Source: DATKCA01 sp035544675 (lineage in GTDB: Bacteria; Acidobacteriota; Thermoanaerobaculia; Gp7-AA8). Taken from it: DNA of 18,133 nucleotides. Made by a program: the position numbers and the translations under genes. Below the pieces are notes generated by a model, which was not told where the DNA came from, did not search any database, and saw only the letters and a program-made list of their open reading frames with translations. Shown here in pieces: positions 6,197 through 13,515 of this stretch (its first letter is position 1; each line of letters starts with the position of its first letter). The stretch is taken from positions 1-18,133 of the forward strand of contig DATKCA010000196.1 in assembly GCA_035544675.1 (NCBI GenBank), read 5' to 3'.

Positions 6197-7407
6197 AGGT
6201 CGTTTCGGCGGAGGCGGAGGACGCCCTGCGCTCACTGGAAAGGCGGCGCAGAGACGCCTCCACCGAGGCGCTGGCGGTTGCGGACGCCGCCATCGAGGGC
6301 GTGCGCACGCAGGGCGACGCGTTCGTGTCGGGAGAGATCGCGCGATTCGACGGCGTGACCATCGCGCCCGCCGAGATCCTGATCCGCCCCGAGCCGGTCA
6401 CGATCGACCCGCACATTGCGCGCGCCATCGACGTGGCCATCGAGCGGATCGAGTCCTTTCACACGCCCCAGCGCGGGAGCGGCTACGAATGGCAGCGCGG
6501 CGACACTCGCATCGCGCATCGGGTCTCTGCGCTGCGGCGCGCCGGGGTGTATGTGCCGGGCGGCCGGGCCGTGTACGTCTCCACGCTGATGATGTGCGCG
6601 ATTCCGGCGCGCATCGCCGGCGTGGAGGAGATCGTCGTGGCCACGACGCCCGCCGCGGCGGCCCGGCCGGAGCTCGCCTACACCTGCGCGCGGCTCGGCA
6701 TCCGCGAGATCTATCGCGCCGGCGGCGCCGCGGGTGTCGCCGCGCTCGCTCTCGGCACGGCCACACTCCAGCGCGTGGACAAGATCGCCGGCCCGGGAAA
6801 CTCGTACGTGACCGCCGCAAAGGCCCGGCTCGTCGGCGAGGTCGGCATCGACATGACCGCCGGCCCCACGGAGCTGGTCGTCATCGCCGACGAAACGGCG
6901 GACCCGGCCTGCGCGGCTGCCGATCTTCTCGCCCAGGCCGAACATGGACCCGACAGCGCGGTGATCCTGATCGCCACGAGCGTGGAGCTGGCCAGGGACA
7001 TCGGCCGCCGGGCCATCCCGTCGCTGACTTTCATCGGGAGCATCGACGACGGCGTCGCGCTGGTCAACCGGCTCGCGCCGGAGCATCTCTCCATTCAGGC
7101 CCGCAATGCCGAGGCCATTGCGGCGCGGGTGGTGAACTGCGGAGCGATCTTCCTCGGTCGCGCCTCCGCACCCGCAGCCGGCGACTACATCCTCGGATCG
7201 AACCATGTCCTGCCGACCGCGGGAAGCGCCCGTTTCTTCTCCCCGCTGGGCGTCTACGACTTCGTCAAGCGCTCCAACATCGTCAGAGCGGGCGAGAAGG
7301 ACCTCGAGCCGCTCATCGAGCTGGCCGCGACGCTGGCTGGGATCGAAGGGCTGCCTCTGCACGCCGCCTCGCTCGCTGGGCGCGCGGCCATCCGGAGCGC
7401 GTCATGA
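6184..7407 (+). CDS. hisD: Histidinol dehydrogenase
   Basis: HisD carries out the last two steps, oxidising L-histidinol to L-histidine with two NAD+ and a bound Zn. The 407-residue protein has AGVYVPGGRA, KIAGPGNSYVTAAKA, IDMTAGPTEL, the Zn-binding region QAEHGPDS, the catalytic LAPEHL (Glu-His), GDYILGSNHVLPT and the near-C-terminal LPLHAAS. It is shorter than the roughly 430-residue family norm. The shortfall seems to lie between AEHGPDS and NRLAPEHL, where only about 36 residues remain against about 53 in the E. coli protein as I recall it. No catalytic residue appears lost. The ATG lies within the end of hisG after a GAGGAG site, and the stop shares ATGA with hisC. Confidence 0.95.
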   Translation: MRILKVVSAEAEDALRSLERRRRDASTEALAVADAAIEGVRTQGDAFVSGEIARFDGVTIAPAEILIRPEPVTIDPHIARAIDVAIERIESFHTPQRGSGYEWQRGDTRIAHRVSALRRAGVYVPGGRAVYVSTLMMCAIPARIAGVEEIVVATTPAAAARPELAYTCARLGIREIYRAGGAAGVAALALGTATLQRVDKIAGPGNSYVTAAKARLVGEVGIDMTAGPTELVVIADETADPACAAADLLAQAEHGPDSAVILIATSVELARDIGRRAIPSLTFIGSIDDGVALVNRLAPEHLSIQARNAEAIAARVVNCGAIFLGRASAPAAGDYILGSNHVLPTAGSARFFSPLGVYDFVKRSNIVRAGEKDLEPLIELAATLAGIEGLPLHAASLAGRAAIRSAS

Positions 7408-8435
7408 GACTGGCCCTCAGAGATCTAACCGCGTACACGCTGGAGGTGCGGGAGGCGCACACCAAGCTCAATCAGAACGAGAGTCCGGACGATCTTCCTG
7501 CCGAGCTGAAGCGGGGGATCGTGGAGGAAGCGCTGGCCCGGCCGTGGAATCGATATCCCGACTTCGAGTCCTCGACGTTGCGCAATGCGCTGGCTCGCGA
7601 GTACGGCCTTGCAGCGGAGAACATCCTCACCGGCAACGGCTCGAACGAGCTGCTGGCCGCCGCGATCACGGCGTTCGTCGCGCCGGGGACGCAGGTGGTA
7701 ATGCTGCGCCCGTCGTTCACGCTGTACGAGAAGCTCACCACGATCGCGGGCGGGGTGCCGCGATTCATCGACGCCGATCCGGCCTCGCCGCTGCTTCCGG
7801 CCCGCGACATGATCCGCCTGGCCAGCACGCTGGACGGGCCGCTGGTCATCGCCTGCTCACCGAACAATCCGACCGGCGGAGTCCTCCCGGCAGGCGCGCT
7901 CGACGCGTTGCTCGGAACCGGCGCGACGGTGTTTCTCGACCGCGCGTACGGTGACTTCGCCGGCGACACGCTGCCACCCCTTCATGACCGGCTGGTCACG
8001 TTCTCCACGTTCTCGAAAGCGTGGGGACTGGCGGCACTGCGGATCGGGTGGCTGGCCGCTACCGCCGCGACGGCGCGCGAGATCCGGAAGGTCACACTCC
8101 CCTACAACCTCAACGTCATCAGCGAGGCGGCGGCGGTCATCGCTCTCAGAAACCGCGCCGGCCGTGATGAGACGGTGGCGAGAACGATCCGCGAGCGCGA
8201 GCGCGCCGGGCGCGCACTCGCGGCAATGCGGTCCGTCGAGGTCTTCCCGAGCGCCGCGAATTTCATCGCCTTCCGCATCCCCGACGCGCACCGGACCTTC
8301 GAGGCGCTTTGCGCGCGCGGCGTCCTGGTCCGCGACATCTCGTCATACCCCGGCCTGGCCGGTTGTCTGCGCGTGTCGATCGGCAGCGCGGCGGAGAACG
8401 ACGCATTCCTGGCAGCGATCGAGGAGGTCCTGTGA
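7404..8435 (+). CDS. hisC: Histidinol-phosphate aminotransferase
   Basis: This PLP enzyme transfers an amino group from glutamate to imidazole-acetol phosphate, giving histidinol phosphate. The 343-residue product starts at the ATG overlapping the hisD stop, after GGAG. Visible fold-type I features are KLNQNESP at the N-terminus, TGNGSNELL (phosphate contact), the SPNNPTGG loop around 152-159, Asp179 and Tyr182, the Schiff-base lysine Lys205 in TFSKAWG, and Arg213 in LRIGW. A much longer open frame extends upstream through hisD but is not coding before this ATG. The stop overlaps the GTG of hisB. Confidence 0.95.
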   Translation: MRLALRDLTAYTLEVREAHTKLNQNESPDDLPAELKRGIVEEALARPWNRYPDFESSTLRNALAREYGLAAENILTGNGSNELLAAAITAFVAPGTQVVMLRPSFTLYEKLTTIAGGVPRFIDADPASPLLPARDMIRLASTLDGPLVIACSPNNPTGGVLPAGALDALLGTGATVFLDRAYGDFAGDTLPPLHDRLVTFSTFSKAWGLAALRIGWLAATAATAREIRKVTLPYNLNVISEAAAVIALRNRAGRDETVARTIRERERAGRALAAMRSVEVFPSAANFIAFRIPDAHRTFEALCARGVLVRDISSYPGLAGCLRVSIGSAAENDAFLAAIEEVL

Positions 8436-9022
8436 CCAGACGAGCCACGGCAACACGCGCAACGAAGGAGACGTCGGTGACCGTCACCGTCGATCTGGAC
8501 GGCACCGGGAAAGGCACCATCGACACGCCGATCGGGTTTCTCTCCCACATGCTCGACACCATCGCCCGTCACGGCCGCATCGACCTCGGCGTGATCGCGA
8601 GCGGCGACACCCACATCGACTACCACCACACGGTCGAGGACATCGGCCTCGTCCTCGGAGACGCCGTCGCCGAAGCCCTCGGCGACAAACGCGGGATCAG
8701 GCGCTTCGGCACCGCGTACGTGCCGCTGGACGAATCGCTGGCGCGCGTGGTCATCGACTTCTCCGGCCGTCCCTATCTCGTGTTCGACGTGCCGATGGAT
8801 CGCGAGATGCTGCTGATCCATCGCGACTTCCCGTTCGCGCTGGTGGAGGAGTTCTTCAAGTCGTTCGCCAATCGCTGCGCCTGCAATCTGCACATCGATC
8901 TGCTGCGCGGACGCAACGGCCACCATGCCGCCGAGGCGATCTTCAAGGCGTTTGCGGTGGCGGTGCGCGAGGCGAAGGCGCTCATCGGAACCGAGGTCCC
9001 GAGCACGAAAGGAGTGCTGTGA
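8432..9022 (+). CDS. hisB: Imidazoleglycerol-phosphate dehydratase (single-domain)
   Basis: HisB here dehydrates imidazoleglycerol phosphate to imidazole-acetol phosphate. The 196-residue length is the dehydratase alone, without the N-terminal HAD phosphatase of the enteric fusion. The metal-binding His and Glu motifs are present: HMLDTIARHG, HIDYHHTVEDIG and GRNGHHAAEAIFKAF, as is the conserved CNLHI. The start is GTG overlapping the hisC stop (GTGA), preceded by a strong GAGGAGG site. Histidinol-phosphatase must come from a separate gene that is not in this window. Confidence 0.95.
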   Translation: MTRRATATRATKETSVTVTVDLDGTGKGTIDTPIGFLSHMLDTIARHGRIDLGVIASGDTHIDYHHTVEDIGLVLGDAVAEALGDKRGIRRFGTAYVPLDESLARVVIDFSGRPYLVFDVPMDREMLLIHRDFPFALVEEFFKSFANRCACNLHIDLLRGRNGHHAAEAIFKAFAVAVREAKALIGTEVPSTKGVL

Positions 9023-9645
9023 CGCGCGTCCTGCTCATCGATTCGCCCGTTGCCAACTCCGCCAGCATCGCGCGGGCGCTGCGAGCGGCCGGCGCCGATC
9101 TCCAGATCAGCAGCGATCCCGATGACGTGCGCCGCGCCTCGCGACTGGTCCTGCCCGGCGTCGGCACGTTCGGCGCGGCAATGTCGTGGCTGCGACGCAC
9201 CGGCAACGACGACGCCATCCGCGACGCCGTGGCGCGAGGCGCGGCGCTCCTCGGCATCTGCGTGGGCCACCAGTTGCTGTTCGATGGGTCCGAGGAATGG
9301 GGCGCCGGTGAGGACACCGGCGCTCCATACGGCGGACTGGGGCTGATCCGCGGCATCGTGCGAAAGCTGGCGTGTTCCCTTCCCGTCCCGCAGATCGGCT
9401 GGAACCGGGTGAAATGGACGGGAGCGTCTACCCGGCTCTTCGATGGGATCGCCGATTCCACTCCGTTCTATTTCGTGCACTCGTACGCCGCGACCTCCTG
9501 CGACGCGGAAGTGGCATCCGCGGCGTACGGCGTCTCTTTCACGGCGGCCGTGCAACAGGCCAACGTCTTCGGCGTGCAATTCCACCCGGAGAAGTCATCC
9601 GCGGCCGGGCTCCGCATCCTGCGCAACTACGTGATGATGCAATGA
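9019..9645 (+). CDS. hisH: Imidazole glycerol phosphate synthase, glutaminase subunit
   Basis: HisH hydrolyses glutamine and passes ammonia to HisF. This class I glutamine amidotransferase of 208 residues has the nucleophile Cys81 in GICVGHQ and the His189 and Glu191 partners in FHPEKS. The oxyanion PGVGTFG motif is present. The family consensus GMQ after the nucleophile appears here as GHQ. After SEE at 91-93 there is an extra stretch, about residues 95-103, encoded by a family C palindromic repeat; GLGLI then resumes the family pattern. Start is GTG after AAGGAG, overlapping the hisB stop; the stop overlaps hisA. Its partner HisF is the C-terminal half of the next gene. Confidence 0.94.
   Translation: MTRVLLIDSPVANSASIARALRAAGADLQISSDPDDVRRASRLVLPGVGTFGAAMSWLRRTGNDDAIRDAVARGAALLGICVGHQLLFDGSEEWGAGEDTGAPYGGLGLIRGIVRKLACSLPVPQIGWNRVKWTGASTRLFDGIADSTPFYFVHSYAATSCDAEVASAAYGVSFTAAVQQANVFGVQFHPEKSSAAGLRILRNYVMMQ
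9302..9327. repeat. Family C palindromic repeat inside hisH, in frame
   Basis: A perfect 9-bp stem (GCGCCGGTG with CACCGGCGC) with loop AGGA is followed by TCCA. It codes for about GAGEDTGAP, inserted just after the conserved SEE of HisH. A second copy with compensatory stem changes lies in the gene-free region at 16041-16066. Confidence 0.85.
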
Positions 9646-11117
9646 CATTCACCGTCATTCCCTCGCTCGACATTCTCGGCGGCCGCGTCGTTCGCCTCAC
9701 TCGCGGAGACTTCGCGTCGGCACACGCGTACGGCGATGCGGAAGAGATCCTCGACGGATTGCAGCTTCCCGCGGGCTGCGCGTTGCACGTCGTCGACCTG
9801 GATGGCTCGCGCGATGGCAGCCCGCGCGCAGTGGAAGTCATCCGGCGACTCTCCCGGCGTGACGTCCGCATCCAGGCCGCGGGAGGAATCAGGACGACGG
9901 CCGATGCGCGACGTCTGCTCGACGCGGGCGCAGAGAGAGTCGTCACCGGCACGCTCGCCGCCGAAGATTCCGACGCCTTCCGTGAACTGGTTCGAGCGAT
10001 CGGCGCAGAGCGGATCGTCGCCGCGATCGACATTCTCGACGGGCGCGTCCGGGTATCGGGATGGCAGCGCGAGGCCTGCCTCGATCTGGAGGCCGTGCTC
10101 CACGAGGTCGAACGCTCCGGCGTCGAGGAGATTCTGGTCACGGACATCAGCCGGGACGGAACCCTGGGCGGTCCTTCGTTCGGGCTGTACCGCCGGCTGG
10201 CGCGGAAGACGAAGCTGAAGATCATCGCGTCGGGTGGCGTGGCGACGCTCGGCGACGTCGTCTCGCTGGCGCGGATACCGAATGTGAGGGGATGCGTCAT
10301 CGGGAAGGCTCTGCTGGATGGCCGGTTCTCCTTTCGCGAAGCGAAGGAGAGGGCCGGCGCGCGCGACGCGATTCCCGTACGCGTCATCCCCTGCCTCGAC
10401 GTGCGCGGCGGCCGCGTCGTCAAGGGCGTGAACTTCGCGGCCATTCGTGACGCCGGCGACCCGGAGGAGTGCGCCGCGCGTTACGAGGCGGACGGCGCGG
10501 ACGAGCTGGTGGTGCTGGACATCAGCGCGACCGGCCAGCGGCGCGCCACCGCGCTGGAGACGGTCGAGCGCGTCGCCGGCGCGCTTTTCATTCCCCTCAC
10601 AGCCGGCGGCGGCGTCCGCACGATCGAGGACTTCCGCGCGCTTCTGCGCGCGGGCGCCGATCGCGTGGCCATCAACACGGCGGCCGTTCAGAAACCCGAC
10701 CTGATCCGGGAAGCGAGAGCGGAGTTCGGCGCGCAGGCAGTGGTGCTCTCGTGCGACGCGAAGAAGAGCGGCCAGGGGTACGAGGTGATGGTCCGCGGAG
10801 GGAAAGAGCCGGCCGGTATCGACGCCGTGCAATGGTGCGCGGCGGCCGCGGAGATGGGGTGCGGGGAGATTCTGCTCACGTCGGTGGATCGCGACGGGAC
10901 GCATGGCGGGTTCGATCTCGGTCTGCTTCGGGCCGTCAGCGCGGCGGTCCGGGTCAGCATCATCGCGTCGGGTGGCGCCGGATCGTGCGAACATTTCCGC
11001 GAAGCCGTCGAGCATGGCGCCCAGGCGGTCCTGGCCGCCTCGCAGTTCCATGACGGTCACATGCGCATCAGCGACGTGAAACGCTATCTCGACGCGGAGG
11101 GGATTCCAGTCCGATGA
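9642..11117 (+). CDS. hisAF: HisA-HisF fusion: ProFAR isomerase joined to imidazole glycerol phosphate synthase cyclase
   Basis: One 491-residue frame holds two complete TIM barrels. Residues 1 to about 238 are HisA, which isomerises ProFAR to PRFAR, with Asp10 in PSLDILGG and Asp130 in AAIDILDG. Residues about 245-491 are HisF, which with HisH ammonia converts PRFAR to imidazole glycerol phosphate and AICAR, with Asp253 in CLDVRGGRVVKG and Asp372 in SCDAKK. The linker is short (around ERAGARDAIP). No ATG, GTG or TTG lies near the HisF start in any frame that could serve as a separate start, and there is no stop between the domains. The gene overlaps hisH (ATGA) and hisIE (ATGA). A sequencing error joining two genes is possible but would not easily restore a start codon. 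Confidence 0.9.
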   Translation: MTFTVIPSLDILGGRVVRLTRGDFASAHAYGDAEEILDGLQLPAGCALHVVDLDGSRDGSPRAVEVIRRLSRRDVRIQAAGGIRTTADARRLLDAGAERVVTGTLAAEDSDAFRELVRAIGAERIVAAIDILDGRVRVSGWQREACLDLEAVLHEVERSGVEEILVTDISRDGTLGGPSFGLYRRLARKTKLKIIASGGVATLGDVVSLARIPNVRGCVIGKALLDGRFSFREAKERAGARDAIPVRVIPCLDVRGGRVVKGVNFAAIRDAGDPEECAARYEADGADELVVLDISATGQRRATALETVERVAGALFIPLTAGGGVRTIEDFRALLRAGADRVAINTAAVQKPDLIREARAEFGAQAVVLSCDAKKSGQGYEVMVRGGKEPAGIDAVQWCAAAAEMGCGEILLTSVDRDGTHGGFDLGLLRAVSAAVRVSIIASGGAGSCEHFREAVEHGAQAVLAASQFHDGHMRISDVKRYLDAEGIPVR

Positions 11118-11722
11118 ACGACATCCAATTCCGAAACGGGCTCGTGCCGGCCATCGTGCGTGACGCACGATCCGGAGCGATCCTGACCCTCGCATACATG
11201 AACGCGGAGTCGCTGCAGCGAACGATCGAGAGCGGCGAGACGTGGTTCTGGAGCCGCAGCCGCAACCGGCTCTGGAAGAAAGGCGATACCTCGGGGAACA
11301 CCCAGCGCGTCGTCGACATCGCCACTGACTGCGATCGGGACGCGCTCGTCGTCACGGTCATTCCGGCCGGACCGGCCTGCCACGACGGGTCGGCGTCGTG
11401 CTTCCGCAATGTGCCGGAGCCGACGGACAGGCAGGATTGCCTGTCCTCCACACTCCAAGGCCTCGAGCAGGTGCTCGCGCAGCGCCGCGCCGAACGTCCC
11501 GAAGGATCCTACTCGGCCCACCTCTTCGACTCCGGACTGGACACGATCCTGAAGAAGGTCGGCGAGGAAGCGACGGAGGTGGTCATCGCCGCGAAGGGTC
11601 AATCGAAGGAGAGAGTGGTTTCGGAAGTGGCGGACCTGGTCTTCCACCTGTCCGTGCTGCTCGTGGAGCGCGGCTCGAGCTGGAACGAGGTCGCGGCGGA
11701 GTTGGAGAAGAGGGTCAGGTGA
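11114..11722 (+). CDS. hisIE: Bifunctional phosphoribosyl-AMP cyclohydrolase / phosphoribosyl-ATP pyrophosphatase
   Basis: This 202-residue fusion carries out steps two and three. The N-terminal HisI domain (1 to about 98) has WFWSRSRNRLWKKG, the Mg site DCDRD (Asp72, Asp74, Asp76) and the Zn cysteines Cys73, Cys89 and Cys96. The C-terminal HisE domain (about 114-202) is an all-helical MazG-like pyrophosphatase with GSYSAHLFDSG and KKVGEEATEVVIAAK. A family A repeat lies exactly in the linker and encodes DRQDCLSST (about 105-113). ATG follows GGAGGGG and overlaps the hisAF stop. It is the last gene of the his pathway block; an 18-nt gap follows. Confidence 0.95.
   Translation: MNDIQFRNGLVPAIVRDARSGAILTLAYMNAESLQRTIESGETWFWSRSRNRLWKKGDTSGNTQRVVDIATDCDRDALVVTVIPAGPACHDGSASCFRNVPEPTDRQDCLSSTLQGLEQVLAQRRAERPEGSYSAHLFDSGLDTILKKVGEEATEVVIAAKGQSKERVVSEVADLVFHLSVLLVERGSSWNEVAAELEKRVR
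11425..11451. repeat. Family A palindromic repeat inside hisIE, in the domain linker
   Basis: A perfect 9-bp stem (GGACAGGCA with TGCCTGTCC, loop GGAT) is followed by TCCAC. It is the reverse orientation of the copies that start with GTGGA. The reading frame used (DRQ-x-CLS) is the same one used in the aldolase copies. Confidence 0.92.
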
Positions 11723-11740
11723 GATAACGTACCGCGCCTC

Positions 11741-12127
11741 ATGACCGACCTCATCCGGGAGGCGACAAAAGCCCGGGAAAACGCCGTCGCCCCCTTCTCC
11801 AGGTTCCGAGTGGGGGCAGCGCTTCGCACCAAAGGGGGCAGGATCTTCTACGGCTGCAACGTCGAGAACTGCACCTATGGCCTCACCGTGTGCGCCGAGC
11901 GCGTGGCGCTGCTCTCCGCGCTGGCGGCCGGCGAGCGCGAGTTCACCGCCATCGCCGTCGTGACGCAGAGCAGGAAACCGGGCACGCCGTGCGGTCCTTG
12001 CCGCCAGCTCATGTGGGAGTACTGCGGCGACATCGACGTCACCCTGGCCAACCTCACCGGCCAGACCACCGAATACAAGCTGTCCACGCTCTACCCCTAC
12101 CCGTTCGAATTCACACCCGAGGAGTAA
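11741..12127 (+). CDS. cdd: Cytidine deaminase
   Basis: This 128-residue cytoplasmic enzyme deaminates cytidine and deoxycytidine to uridine forms for pyrimidine salvage. The Zn site is complete: Cys51 and the proton-shuttle Glu53 in CAERVAL, and Cys84 and Cys87 in PCGPCRQ. The substrate motif NVEN (40-43) is present. Length matches the homotetrameric single-domain type. It lies 18 nt after hisIE, with no clear Shine-Dalgarno site; a weak TAACGT 10 nt before the ATG might be its own -10. It may be read from the his transcript, from its own start, or both. A GAGGAG near its 3' end serves the next gene. Confidence 0.95.
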   Translation: MTDLIREATKARENAVAPFSRFRVGAALRTKGGRIFYGCNVENCTYGLTVCAERVALLSALAAGEREFTAIAVVTQSRKPGTPCGPCRQLMWEYCGDIDVTLANLTGQTTEYKLSTLYPYPFEFTPEE

Positions 12128-12132
12128 ACACG

Positions 12133-13515
12133 TTGCCTCGCACGATCACTCTGCTCCTGGCATTGCTCATCGCCGCCGCGGCCACCGGGCGGGAAGTGGA
12201 CATCCTCATCACGGGCGGCACCGTGATCACGATGGCCGGACCGAACATCGAGAACGGCGCGGTGGCCGTGGCCGGCGGGAAGATCGTCGACGTGGGACGG
12301 GCCGCCGACCTGGCCAGACGCCACACGGCGAAAACGACGATCAAAGCGGGCGGCATGGCGGTCACACCGGGCTTCGTCAACGCGCACACCCACGTGCCGA
12401 TGACGCTGCTGCGGGGCATCGCCGACGACCGCGACCTGATGGAGTGGCTGACCAAGTTCATCTTTCCGGCCGAGGCAAAGAATGTCGACCGGGAGTTCGT
12501 GAAGTGGGGGACGAGGCTGGCGGCCGCGGAGATGATCCGCTCCGGCACGACCACGTTCGCCGACATGTACTACTTCGAGGCGGACATCGCCCGGGAGACC
12601 AAAGCGGCCGGCCTCCGCGCCGTCCTCGGTCAGACGCTGCTCGACTTCCCCGCGCCCGACAACAAGACGTGGGAGCAGGGCATCGCGTACGTGCGGAAGT
12701 TCGCGAAGGACTGGAAGGGCGACCGGCTGATCACGCCGGCCATCGCGCCGCACGCGCCGTTCACGGTCTCGCGCGAGCATCTCCAGGAGGCCCGCAAGGT
12801 GGCCACCGAACTGGGGATCCCGATCCTCATCCACGTTTCCGAGACGAAGGACGAGTTGCGACAGGTCGCCGAGCGCGCCAACGGCATGACGCCGGGCGCA
12901 TACCTCGACTCCATCGGCTTCCTCGGCGACGACGTCGTGGCGGCGCATGGCGTATGGCTCACCACGAGCGAGATGCACACGTTCGCGGCAAAGGGCGTCG
13001 GCGTGGTGCACTGCCCGGAGAGCAACATGATGCTGGCTTCCGGCGTCGCCCCCATCCTGGCGATGCTGCGCACGGGCGTGCACGTCGGACTGGGCACCGA
13101 CGGTCCGGCCGGGTCGAACAACAACCTGGACATGATCGAGGAGATGGCCAGCGCGGCGCGCCTGCAGAAGATCACGCGCATGGATCCGAAGTCGCTGACG
13201 GCGCGGGAGGTCCTGGAGCTGGCCACGATCGGCGGCGCACGGGCGCTGAATCTGGCGGACAAGATCGGCACACTGGAGAAGGGGAAGCAGGCTGACATCG
13301 TCATCATCGACCTGCAGCAGCCGCGGTCCCAGCCGGTTTACTCGGTCGAGTCGGCCATCGTCTACGCGGCATCGGGCAGCTCCGTGGTGACCACGATCGT
13401 CGACGGCCGCATCCTGATGCGGCAGGGCAGAGTGCTCACCGTGGACGTGCCGGCGGCGATCGCGAAGGCGAAGGAGTACCGCTCGCGCGTGCTGGCCAGC
13501 CTCGAGCAGCAGTGA
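12133..13515 (+). CDS. Amidohydrolase of the SAH/MTA/atrazine deaminase (TRZ/ATZ) family with predicted signal peptide
   Basis: This metal-dependent hydrolase is closest in pattern to S-adenosylhomocysteine/5'-methylthioadenosine deaminases and related aminohydrolases. With the TTG start at 12133 it is 460 residues. GAGGAG lies 8 nt upstream, which decides the start. Metal and catalytic residues are His85 and His87 (NAHTHVP), His207 (PHAPF), His234 and Glu237 (IHVSETKDE), His272 and Asp323 (LGTDGPAGSNNN). The first 18 or so residues (RTITLLLALLIAAAATG) look like a Sec signal peptide, with no lipobox Cys, so the enzyme may act outside the cytoplasm, unlike the usual cytosolic deaminases. It follows cdd by 5 nt, which suggests a shared role in nucleoside breakdown. 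Exact substrate unknown. Confidence 0.88.
   Translation: MPRTITLLLALLIAAAATGREVDILITGGTVITMAGPNIENGAVAVAGGKIVDVGRAADLARRHTAKTTIKAGGMAVTPGFVNAHTHVPMTLLRGIADDRDLMEWLTKFIFPAEAKNVDREFVKWGTRLAAAEMIRSGTTTFADMYYFEADIARETKAAGLRAVLGQTLLDFPAPDNKTWEQGIAYVRKFAKDWKGDRLITPAIAPHAPFTVSREHLQEARKVATELGIPILIHVSETKDELRQVAERANGMTPGAYLDSIGFLGDDVVAAHGVWLTTSEMHTFAAKGVGVVHCPESNMMLASGVAPILAMLRTGVHVGLGTDGPAGSNNNLDMIEEMASAARLQKITRMDPKSLTAREVLELATIGGARALNLADKIGTLEKGKQADIVIIDLQQPRSQPVYSVESAIVYAASGSSVVTTIVDGRILMRQGRVLTVDVPAAIAKAKEYRSRVLASLEQQ

Noticed and set aside
10340..10400. hisA-hisF fusion as a frameshift or missed stop
   Set aside because: No ATG, GTG or TTG is near the HisF start in any frame, so a single indel would not restore two normal genes; error is still possible but not favoured.
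9627..11195. Minus-strand 522-residue open frame opposite hisAF
   Set aside because: Antisense shadow of hisAF with Arg/Asp-rich low-information product.
11702..11730. Independent sigma-70 promoter for cdd (TTGGAG-N17-TAACGT)
   Set aside because: Both boxes match at only three of six positions; kept only as a weak part of the TANNNT pattern.
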